Positions 1 to 4,994 of a DNA stretch of 5,153 nucleotides are shown here, in pieces. The translations under genes were made by a program, and so were the position numbers. Location of the stretch: positions 1 to 5,153 of the forward strand of contig JASUSX010000160.1 of NCBI GenBank assembly GCA_030445875.1. Reading direction: 5' to 3'. The notes below the pieces were generated by a model that saw only the letters and a list, made by a program, of their open reading frames with translations, was not told the origin of the DNA and did no database searches. The DNA is from Clostridia bacterium. GTDB lineage: Bacteria; Bacillota; DSM-521; Neomoorellales; Neomoorellaceae. Position 1 is the stretch's first letter, and every line of letters begins with the position of its first letter.

Positions 1-2
1 AT

Positions 3-557
3 GGCCTGAAGAGAATTAAACTACCCTGGCTCTCCCTGGGGCTCGTGGCCCTGGTATCCGTGGCGGTCAGCTTCCTATCCATGTGTGGCGGCCGCCTGGT
101 GGCCGGGATATTTAATCCGGCCCTTGCCGGGCACCTGGGAGCTGTTATATTATTAGCGTTGGGGCTGGCTGTTATTATGGAGGCTTACCTGAAAAGGGAT
201 GGAGCCGGAGTCGGCGTCCAGACCCTGATCAAGCTGCGCTTGCCCCGCCTGGGCCTGGTAATCCAGATTCTAAGGGAACCATCCCGGGCTGACCAAGACT
301 TTTCGGGCAGCATTAGCAGCCAGGAAGCCCTGGCCCTGGGGTTAGCCCTGGCCCTGGACGCGGTGGGGATAGGGTTCGGGGCTGCGGCAGCCGGTTTTTC
401 CCTTTACCTCACCCCGGTGTTTATTGGTAGCTGCCAGCTCCTCCTGGTCCAGGCCGGCCTGCTGCTGGGCGGTCGCTGGCAGCCGGATAGACTGGGCTGG
501 CGGGGGACGGCCATCCCCGGTTTAATCTTAATCGCCATCGGGCTCTGGCGATGGTAG
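3..557 (+). CDS. ytaF: Sporulation membrane protein YtaF, 3' part (start lies before the window)
   Basis: The frame is open from base 3 to a TAG at 555-557, giving 184 residues. A GTG at 45 is the first start-like codon, but the residues before it (GLKRIKLPWLSLGL) fit the family, so the true start is upstream; the family is usually about 200-210 residues. About five hydrophobic segments are visible near residues 12-33, 41-59, 106-126, 130-154 and 165-183. Between the second and third is a charged loop ending in ILREPSRADQDFSGSISSQE, followed by the ALALDAVGIGFGA membrane motif that recalls the duplicated Asp-containing helices of MntP-like proteins. YtaF is a cytoplasmic-membrane protein linked to sporulation; its biochemical role is not established. 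In Bacillus subtilis ytaF lies between mutM and coaE, and here coaE follows after 10 bases, so mutM may lie upstream. The loop contains an EF-hand-like pattern (see findings). Confidence 0.88.
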   Translation, partial: GLKRIKLPWLSLGLVALVSVAVSFLSMCGGRLVAGIFNPALAGHLGAVILLALGLAVIMEAYLKRDGAGVGVQTLIKLRLPRLGLVIQILREPSRADQDFSGSISSQEALALGLALALDAVGIGFGAAAAGFSLYLTPVFIGSCQLLLVQAGLLLGGRWQPDRLGWRGTAIPGLILIAIGLWRW

Positions 558-567
558 GAGAATGTAG

Positions 568-1173
568 ATGTTTATTATCGGTCTTACCGGTGGAATCGCC
601 AGCGGGAAAAGTACGGTCGCCGGGATTTTGCAAGGGCTAGGGGCCAGGGTGATCGATACCGACCAGGTGGCCCGGGAGGTAGTGCGGCCGGGGCAGCCGG
701 CTTACCAGGAGATCGTGGCCGCCTTTGGCCGGGGGATCCTGCGGCCCGACGGCAGCCTCGACCGCCAGGCCCTGGGCCGGATTGTTTTTAGTGACGCCGT
801 CGCCCGGGAGGTGTTAAACGCCGTTACCCATCCCCGCATCCGGGAAGAGGTGCGGGCGAAAATAGCCACTTTACGGCAAAGGGAACCGGAGGCAGTGGTG
901 GTTATCGAAGCTCCCCTGTTGCTTGAGGCTGGCATGACAGATATGGTCGATGCCATCTGGGTGGTGACCGCACCTGCAGAGGTGCGGTTAAAAAGATTGA
1001 TGGAGCGGGACAACCTCTCGTTAGAAGAAGCTGCCAGCCGCCTCCGGGCCCAGATGGGGGAAAGGGAAAGGTTGCGTTATGCCACGCGGGTAATCCCTAC
1101 GGGTGGCGACCTCGCCGCCACCCGGGCGTCCGTCCTGGCCGCCTGGCGGGAACTCCACCGGAGGGGGAGGTAA
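568..1173 (+). CDS. coaE: Dephospho-CoA kinase
   Basis: CoaE phosphorylates the 3'-hydroxyl of dephospho-CoA with ATP, the last step of coenzyme A synthesis, in the cytoplasm. The protein has 201 residues, normal for the family. Visible motifs are the Walker A loop GGIASGKS (8-15), DTD at 30-32 (substrate and catalytic acid region), THPRI at 87-91, IEAPLLLE at 113-120, and a basic lid region around RLMERDNL (143-150). The ATG at 568 is preceded by TAGGAG at 555-560, which overlaps the ytaF stop codon, so the two genes are likely translationally coupled. The C-terminal region that normally reads like ADxVIxNxG is here TRVIPTGG (173-180), so the usual Asp and Asn are replaced; the core is intact and I expect activity. 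The transglycosylase gene follows after 2 bases. Confidence 0.97.
   Translation: MFIIGLTGGIASGKSTVAGILQGLGARVIDTDQVAREVVRPGQPAYQEIVAAFGRGILRPDGSLDRQALGRIVFSDAVAREVLNAVTHPRIREEVRAKIATLRQREPEAVVVIEAPLLLEAGMTDMVDAIWVVTAPAEVRLKRLMERDNLSLEEAASRLRAQMGERERLRYATRVIPTGGDLAATRASVLAAWRELHRRGR
1163..1170 (+). promoter_or_regulatory. Ribosome binding site deciding the ATA start of the transglycosylase
   Basis: GGGGGAGG lies inside the last codons of coaE and ends 5 bases before the ATA at 1176. It is the only strong ribosome binding site in the junction. No ATG, GTG or TTG occurs in the transglycosylase frame between it and the GTG at 1290, which is 119 bases away and has no comparable site. Confidence 0.6.
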
Positions 1174-1175
1174 CC

Positions 1176-1760
1176 ATAGGCAAGACAGGCCGCCGCTACC
1201 TGGCGCTGCTATTCTTACTGGCCTGCCTGGTCTACCTCCTGCCCCGGGCCGCCCGCCTCCTTTACCCCTTACCTTACCGGGAGACTATAGTGAGCTATGC
1301 CCGGCAGGAGGGGGTGGATCCCCTGCTGGTGGCAGCCGTAACCAGGGTAGAAAGTAAATTTTACCCGGGGGCCCGGTCCGATCAGGGTGCCCGGGGGCTA
1401 ATGCAGTTGATGCCGGATACGGCCAGGCTGGCGGCCGGGCACCTGGGGCTACCCTATGACCCGGAGAAGCTCTTTAATCCAGAGTACAACCTGCGCCTGG
1501 GCACCTGGTACCTGGCCGCCCTTTTGCGGGAATTTCATGACCTAGCTCCGGCCCTGGCAGCCTATAACGGCGGCCGGGGCAATGTCCACAACTGGCTGGA
1601 AAGGGGCGTCTGGGATGGCAGCAGCCGTAATCTGCGCCAGATCCCTTTCCCGGAAACGCGGGCCTTTGTCCGCCAGGTCCTGCAGAATTACCGCATCTAT
1701 CGTTTTTTATATCCGGGTGCGGGCGAGCAGGTATTTGGCTCTGGAAGCCGAATAATATAG
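1176..1760 (+). CDS. Membrane-anchored lytic transglycosylase (SLT domain), probable ATA start
   Basis: This is a Slt-type murein lytic transglycosylase, which cleaves the MurNAc-GlcNAc bond and leaves a 1,6-anhydro end. From ATA at 1176 it has 194 residues. A basic stretch (GKTGRRY) is followed by a hydrophobic anchor at about 8-22, so the enzyme should face the outside of the membrane. The catalytic domain shows VESKF with the catalytic Glu at 59, GLMQLMP at 74-80, and AAYNGG at 128-133, the three hallmark motifs in order. The first conventional start in frame is GTG at 1290 (residue 39); it would give a 156-residue protein without the anchor, cutting close to the domain start. The hydrophobic codons upstream and the ribosome binding site at 1163-1170 favour 1176. 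It starts 2 bases after coaE and is likely cotranscribed. A role in wall growth or in spores is possible but not shown. Confidence 0.85.
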   Translation: MGKTGRRYLALLFLLACLVYLLPRAARLLYPLPYRETIVSYARQEGVDPLLVAAVTRVESKFYPGARSDQGARGLMQLMPDTARLAAGHLGLPYDPEKLFNPEYNLRLGTWYLAALLREFHDLAPALAAYNGGRGNVHNWLERGVWDGSSRNLRQIPFPETRAFVRQVLQNYRIYRFLYPGAGEQVFGSGSRII

Positions 1761-1769
1761 GGAAACCTC

Positions 1770-1778
1770 TGGTAAAAT
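1770..1778 (+). promoter_or_regulatory. Possible extended -10 promoter before the nicotinate phosphoribosyltransferase gene
   Basis: TGGTAAAAT matches the extended -10 form TGnTATAAT with one change. No good -35 box is seen 16-19 bases upstream. A start near 1785 would give a leader of about 22 bases that still contains the GAGGAG ribosome binding site at 1792-1797. The site is weak and the gene may be transcribed only by read-through from coaE. Confidence 0.25.
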
Positions 1779-1806
1779 GAACTTAGAGATCGAGGAGTGA
1801 AATATT

Positions 1807-2844
1807 ATGGTGGAGGTCACGGACTCCCTGGCAAGGGTACGGCAGATCCAGGTGGCACCCGGACGGCGCTTTTATTCCGCCGAACATGAGGAGATAGCCA
1901 GCGGGGCGACTACGGATATATATTTTGTCCGTACTTACGAGATCTTGAAGGCCCTGGGTAAGGTAGATACCCCTGTTACGGCGGAGATCTTCCCCCGCCG
2001 CGCCGGTATTATCTGCGGCGTGGAGGAAGTACTGGCCCTGCTTAAAGGTAGAGGGGTCACTATCTGGAGCTTACCGGAAGGGGCTACTTTTGGCCCCAAA
2101 GAGGTAGTCATGCGTATCCAGGGGCCCTATAGCGAATTCGGCCTCTTTGAAACCACCCTGCTGGGTATGCTGGCCAGCTCCAGTGGCTGGGCTACGGCGG
2201 CGCGGGAAATCAGGGAAGCAGCCGGGGAGCATCCCTTCTTTTGTTTTGGCGCCCGCCATGTCCACCCGGCAGTGGCCCCGGTAATGGAACGGGCGGCTAT
2301 TGTCGGCGGTGCCAACGGCGCCAGTTGCATCCTGGCGGCCAAATTGGCCGGCCAGGAGCCCCAGGGGACAGTACCCCACGCCATCTTCCTCATTATCGGC
2401 GATACCGTCGAGGGAGCCCTGGCTTATGACCGCCTTATGCCCGCGGATGCCGTGCGGACCATCCTCATTGATACCTTTAAGGATGAGGCGGAAGAGGCCC
2501 TGCGGGTAGCGGCAGCCCTGGGGCCGGCTCTGGCCGGGGTTCGCCTGGATACCCCCAGCGAGCGGGGCGGCGTTACCCCGGATCTGGTACGGGAGGTCCG
2601 TTACCGCCTGGATGCCGCCGGTTATTCTCAGGTGAGGATATTTGTCTCCGGCGGCCTGACTCCGGAGCGTATCAGAACCCTCATCGAGGCCGGGGCCGAT
2701 GCCTTTGGTGTGGGGAGCTATATTTCCGCTGCCGCGCCTATTGATATGACCATGGACTTAAAAGAGGTCGACGGCCGGCCGGTAGCCAAGCGCGGCCGCC
2801 TGCCGGGCATTATCCCCACCCCCCGGCTGGAAAGATTGCAATAA
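1807..2844 (+). CDS. pncB: Nicotinate phosphoribosyltransferase, short form
   Basis: The product joins nicotinate to PRPP, with ATP hydrolysis, to make nicotinate mononucleotide, the entry step of the Preiss-Handler route to NAD. It has 345 residues, shorter than the 390-490 of most PncB proteins and closest in style to the short archaeal/thermophile group typified by the Thermoplasma enzyme. Visible family motifs are TTDIYFVRTYEIL (35-47, N-terminal substrate region), GARHVHP (148-154), GTVPHA (187-192), IDTFKDE (221-227), RLDTP (246-250), SGGLTPERI (281-289) and AFGVGSYIS (299-307, phosphate-binding part of the barrel). The ATG at 1807 has GAGGAG at 1792-1797, 9 bases away. It follows the transglycosylase gene by 46 bases. 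Quinolinate phosphoribosyltransferase shares the fold, but the motifs fit nicotinate better. Substrate is inferred from family. Confidence 0.9.
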   Translation: MVEVTDSLARVRQIQVAPGRRFYSAEHEEIASGATTDIYFVRTYEILKALGKVDTPVTAEIFPRRAGIICGVEEVLALLKGRGVTIWSLPEGATFGPKEVVMRIQGPYSEFGLFETTLLGMLASSSGWATAAREIREAAGEHPFFCFGARHVHPAVAPVMERAAIVGGANGASCILAAKLAGQEPQGTVPHAIFLIIGDTVEGALAYDRLMPADAVRTILIDTFKDEAEEALRVAAALGPALAGVRLDTPSERGGVTPDLVREVRYRLDAAGYSQVRIFVSGGLTPERIRTLIEAGADAFGVGSYISAAAPIDMTMDLKEVDGRPVAKRGRLPGIIPTPRLERLQ

Positions 2845-2872
2845 TCCCCGGGGGATGGCGGCTGCCTTACCC

Positions 2873-2902
2873 TTGACAGGGATGATGTCCAGGGTTTATA
2901 AT
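2873..2902 (+). promoter_or_regulatory. Consensus sigma-A promoter of the tRNA-Leu gene
   Basis: The -35 box TTGACA (2873-2878) and -10 box TATAAT (2897-2902) are both perfect consensus matches separated by 18 bases. Transcription should start near 2909, only about 6 bases before the mature tRNA, as is common for strongly expressed stable RNA genes. It also separates the tRNA from the upstream metabolic genes. Confidence 0.92.
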
Positions 2903-2914
2903 AACCTTGCTAAT

Positions 2915-2999
2915 GCGGCGATGGCGGAACAGGCAGACGCGTACGTTTGAGGGGCGTATGGCAACAGCCGTGCGGGTTCAAGTCCCGCTCGCCGCACCA
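2915..2999 (+). tRNA. tRNA-Leu with anticodon GAG
   Basis: The full cloverleaf can be drawn. The acceptor stem GCGGCGA (2915-2921) pairs with TCGCCGC (2989-2995), followed by discriminator A and an encoded CCA (2997-2999). The D stem pairs GCG 2924-2926 with CGC 2938-2940. The anticodon stem TACGT (2942-2946) pairs with GCGTA (2954-2958) with one G-U pair; the loop TTGAGGG holds anticodon GAG at 2949-2951, which reads CTC and CTT. A long variable arm with stem GGC/GCC (2960-2962, 2967-2969) marks a class II tRNA, as expected for leucine. The T arm is GCGGG-TTCAAGT-CCCGC (2972-2988). Confidence 0.97.
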
Positions 3000-3015
3000 G
3001 AGAGAAATATTAAAC

Positions 3016-3052
3016 CCCTGCTAGCCTGGAAACAGGCGGGCAGGGTTTTTTT
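3016..3052 (+). terminator. Intrinsic terminator of the tRNA-Leu gene
   Basis: CCCTGCT (3016-3022) and GCCTG (3024-3028) pair with CAGGC (3033-3037) and GGCAGGG (3039-3045) around a GAAA tetraloop, with one A-G mismatch and one G-U pair. A run of seven T (3046-3052) follows. It begins 17 bases after the tRNA 3' end. Confidence 0.93.
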
Positions 3053-3093
3053 ACTTCCTGGCAGTGAATATACATTATATTGATTTTCAACTT

Positions 3094-3099
3094 AGGGGG
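3094..3099 (+). promoter_or_regulatory. Ribosome binding site selecting the start of the amidase-domain gene
   Basis: AGGGGG pairs with the 16S rRNA tail with one G-U pair. It is 6 bases from ATG 3106 and only 3 bases from ATG 3103. The GTG at 3064, also in frame, has no such site and lies just past the tRNA terminator, so 3106 is the best start and 3103 the alternative. Confidence 0.65.
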
Positions 3100-3105
3100 A
3101 GAATG

Positions 3106-4251
3106 ATGGGTCTAGTCACAGCCGGACGGGTCCGGTTCTTGAAGCTGGGGTTGCTGCTGGTCCTTCCGGGGCTGGCCTTGATAGCCGCGCTGTGGCACCA
3201 GCAGGTCCTGTTTGCCCTGGCGACCCACGGCGAACAGGGTGATTTAAGGGAACGCCTCCAACAGGTGTTTACCGCCAGGGCTCGGAGCCTGATCAACGGC
3301 GGTTACCAGACCCTGGAGGCTTACTATGATACAACGACTACTTCCGGGCTCTTTGCCTTGAACCACGAAATCGGCCGCATCAAGTATGTCCAGGCGTGGT
3401 TAAAGGAACGCCAGGTAAGTGTGGCCGGGAGCCAGATGCATCTGGCCATTATTGATGCCGGCTGTGAAGGCGACAGGGGCTGGGCCTCGGTATCCCAGCA
3501 TATAATCCTTAACTACCGCCACCAGGGGGAACCGGAGAAAACGGTGAACCAGATGGGGGTACGGACCATTCACTGGGTGGAAGTAGTAAAGCGCGGCGGC
3601 AAGTGGCTGATTAGCCGTGACTGGTACTGGGACCCCTTTGAGGCCGACGACCTGAAACCGGAAATCTCCCCCGGTACGGCTACCTGTGGCGCGTCGCTCA
3701 GTAAAATGCCACCACCCAGGGGTAAATACCACCGCGAGGCGGCGGTGGCCTATGCTGACCGCTACAGCGGTGTCCGCCTGGGTAAGGGCGATGGCCACTA
3801 TAACCGGTCTTACCGGGATTTTACCGGCCTGGGCGGTGACTGCGCCAATTTTGCCTCCCAGGTTTTAAGCGATAAAAATGCCGGCGGCCTCCCCCGGGAT
3901 TGGGCCTGGAATTACCATAACGGCGAGGGCAGCCAGGCCTGGGCCCGCGCCGGGGACCTGGTTTATTACCTGATGGACAGCGGCCTGGCCGTAAAGCTGA
4001 TGGAGGGTGATTTTGCGGAGGTCACCAGAGCTTCAACCAGATACCCCTGCGGGGCTGTCAATGCCCTCTACCCGGGGGATATTATCGCCTATGAAGAGGG
4101 GGGTGAGATCAGTCATGTGTCGGTGGTAGTCGGCCGTGACTCTGCCGGTTACCTCCTGGTTAACAGCCATACAGCCGACCGGGCCCGCGTCCCCTGGGAT
4201 ATGGGTTGGGATAAGGAGACTATCTACTGGTTGTTGCAGGTGGTCTACTGA
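3106..4251 (+). CDS. Membrane-anchored protein with C-terminal Amidase_6-type domain
   Basis: The product has 381 residues from ATG 3106. A basic start (GRVRFLK) and a hydrophobic segment at about 11-37 form a signal anchor or uncleaved signal, so the rest should be outside the cell membrane. Residues about 45-180 form an unnamed domain whose end (RTIHWVEVVKRGGKWLISRD, 153-172) looks like the last strands of an NTF2-like fold; this is inference. A Pro-rich linker (202-205) leads to the putative amidase domain (about 208-380): YHREAAVAYADRY, GGDCANFASQ with probable nucleophile Cys 246, LYPGDIIAYE, ISHVSVVV with probable catalytic His 337, and VNSHT with Asn 353 and His 355. These match the pattern of Amidase_6 (PF12671), a papain-like Cys/His family of uncharacterised amidases. 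The substrate is unknown; peptidoglycan or a surface peptide is plausible. No terminator follows directly, and the last 7 bases overlap a convergent gene. Confidence 0.85.
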   Translation: MGLVTAGRVRFLKLGLLLVLPGLALIAALWHQQVLFALATHGEQGDLRERLQQVFTARARSLINGGYQTLEAYYDTTTTSGLFALNHEIGRIKYVQAWLKERQVSVAGSQMHLAIIDAGCEGDRGWASVSQHIILNYRHQGEPEKTVNQMGVRTIHWVEVVKRGGKWLISRDWYWDPFEADDLKPEISPGTATCGASLSKMPPPRGKYHREAAVAYADRYSGVRLGKGDGHYNRSYRDFTGLGGDCANFASQVLSDKNAGGLPRDWAWNYHNGEGSQAWARAGDLVYYLMDSGLAVKLMEGDFAEVTRASTRYPCGAVNALYPGDIIAYEEGGEISHVSVVVGRDSAGYLLVNSHTADRARVPWDMGWDKETIYWLLQVVY

Positions 4252-4448
4252 TTCTTATCATCATCTCGGGCGTCATCCTGCCGGCAGAGCTCCTCGATAA
4301 TATCCTTTCGTGTCAAGATGACTGGCAAGGTGAAATAGGCAATCAGTACCACTCCATGATAGTGTTCGGTCAGGAAAAAGAGGAGGGCGCCCAGGCAGGC
4401 TGCGAACTGCCAGATATCCAGGACCAGCTGTACTACCGGCCGCCGCAC
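4245..4448 (-). CDS. Small two-segment membrane protein of unknown function
   Basis: I do not recognise a family. The frame runs from GTG at 4448 to TAG at 4245 and encodes 67 residues: a short basic start (RRP), two hydrophobic segments at about 5-27 and 32-46 separated by TEHYHG, then a charged cytoplasmic-looking tail (RKDIIEEL, later DDARDDDKNQ). By the positive-inside rule both ends would be inside. An in-frame TGA just upstream makes GTG 4448 the first possible start. The ribosome binding site is weak (AGAGAAAG, about 11 bases away). About two thirds of third codon positions are G or C, as in the neighbours, and a promoter sits upstream at 4492-4520. Against it: the opposite strand in the same phase is also open, and antisense of acidic codons tends to look hydrophobic. 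Its end overlaps the amidase-domain gene by 7 bases. Confidence 0.55.
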   Translation of the reverse strand: MRRPVVQLVLDIWQFAACLGALLFFLTEHYHGVVLIAYFTLPVILTRKDIIEELCRQDDARDDDKNQ

Positions 4449-4485
4449 TGATCATCATTCTTTCTCTAAAATAATTTCCCCTTGC

Positions 4486-4650
4486 ATGAATATGATAAGA
4501 TCGAAAAACTACAAAATCAAGAAGCTGACGGCTATAAATGTGCATTATAGAACAAAGCAGAAAGCCAAACTGCAGTTAAAGCTGATATGTAGTAAAGTCG
4601 GGCAACGGTATTTCCACCCAGGTCTGGATGCAACTAAAAAGGGACATTAA
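4486..4650 (+). other. Open frame of 54 codons in an AT-rich gap, doubtful gene
   Basis: From ATG 4486 to TAA 4648 a Lys-rich, basic 54-residue peptide (begins MNMIRSKNYKIKKL) could be made, and its stop codon touches the left foot of the terminator hairpin at 4649. However, no ribosome binding site precedes the ATG (the bases there are TTTCCCCTTGC), no family is recognisable, and the frame runs across the leftward promoter at 4492-4520. In an AT-rich stretch a frame of this length is unremarkable. I see no other feature between 4521 and 4648 on either strand. Confidence 0.15.
4492..4520 (-). promoter_or_regulatory. Probable sigma-A promoter reading leftwards into the small membrane protein gene
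   Basis: On the minus strand, TTGATT (4520-4515) is a 4 of 6 match to the -35 box and TATCAT (4497-4492) a 5 of 6 match to the -10 box, with an ideal spacer of 17 bases. Transcription would begin near 4485, giving a leader of about 37 bases before GTG 4448. The region is much richer in A and T than its surroundings, as expected of a promoter region. Confidence 0.5.
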
Positions 4651-4684
4651 AGAGGGAGGTACCCTGCGGTTCCTCCCTCTTTTT
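4649..4684. terminator. Strong hairpin terminator, best for + strand, possibly bidirectional
   Basis: AAAGAGGGAGG (4649-4659) pairs perfectly with CCTCCCTCTTT (4672-4682), with a smaller inner ACC/GGT stem around CTGC. On the + strand it ends in a run of T (4680-4684), giving a classic intrinsic terminator. Read on the minus strand it lies 57 bases after the ferredoxin stop codon and is followed only by TTTAATG, with the three T inside the stem, so it would be a weaker terminator for that gene. The nearest certain + strand gene upstream is the amidase-domain gene, ending 397 bases earlier. Confidence 0.85.
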
Positions 4685-4740
4685 CATGTCGATTACTTCT
4701 ATAAAGTTATAAACTGGCCGTATGCGGCTTATGTTGAATT

Positions 4741-4929
4741 CTATTCTTCTTTAATAGCGTCCGTAGGGCAGGACTCGATGGATTCCTTCGCGCAGTCCTC
4801 AGCCTCCTCCGGTACTTCCTCCACGATGACATGGGAAAGCCCCTCGTCGTCCCAGTCGAAAACGCTGGGACACAGGTCAATGCAGGTACCGCAGGCAATG
4901 CACAGGTCCTGGTCAACGCTTACCTTCAT
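4741..4929 (-). CDS. Single [4Fe-4S] ferredoxin
   Basis: This is a 62-residue low-potential electron carrier of the cytoplasm. In anaerobic acetogens such proteins link pyruvate:ferredoxin oxidoreductase, CO dehydrogenase and hydrogenases; the partner here is not visible. Cys 10, 13 and 16 (CIACGTC) and Cys 54 (in SCPTDAI) should bind one cubane cluster. Cys 20 (LCP) and Cys 46 (DCAKES) occupy the positions that form a disulfide or remain free in related one-cluster ferredoxins. The protein is acidic (VEEVPEEAED). From memory it is very like Moorella thermoacetica ferredoxin I and Thermotoga maritima ferredoxin, which are about 60-63 residues. The start is ATG 4929, with GGAGGG 8 bases upstream; a TTG at 4956 lies before that site and is not used. 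No clear promoter is seen in the 65 bases before it, so it may be read with the gene upstream. Confidence 0.95.
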   Translation of the reverse strand: MKVSVDQDLCIACGTCIDLCPSVFDWDDEGLSHVIVEEVPEEAEDCAKESIESCPTDAIKEE

Positions 4930-4937
4930 AGATATTT

Positions 4938-4943
4938 CCCTCC
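4938..4943 (-). promoter_or_regulatory. Ribosome binding site of the ferredoxin gene
   Basis: On the minus strand GGAGGG ends 8 bases before ATG 4929. It would lie inside the coding region if TTG 4956 were the start, so it fixes the start at 4929 and the protein at 62 residues. Confidence 0.85.
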
Positions 4944-4994
4944 AATCCAATCCCAAAGTATTAGCTATTTTGCACTACCGCCTGCCATTTCATA

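Noticed and set aside
1103..1357. A + strand frame of 84 codons across the coaE-transglycosylase junction.
   Set aside because: It is rich in Pro and Gly, lies in another frame over two certain genes, and is a by-product of GC-rich coding DNA.
2844..2856. Palindrome ATCCCCGGGGGAT right after the nicotinate phosphoribosyltransferase gene as a terminator.
   Set aside because: It leaves no room for a loop and has no T run after it.
3065..3094. TGAATA-17-CAACTTA resembling a sigma-G type sporulation promoter before the amidase-domain gene.
   Set aside because: Transcription would begin around 3101, after the ribosome binding site at 3094-3099, so it could not serve the ATG at 3106; the -10 match is also poor.
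3064..3105. GTG 3064 as the start of the amidase-domain protein.
   Set aside because: It has no ribosome binding site, and the extra residues would precede the basic start and membrane anchor; ATG 3106 has a well-placed site.
4273..4545. A minus-strand frame of 90 codons overlapping the small membrane protein gene.
   Set aside because: It begins upstream of the probable promoter, has no family likeness, and competes with the better supported frame ending at 4245.
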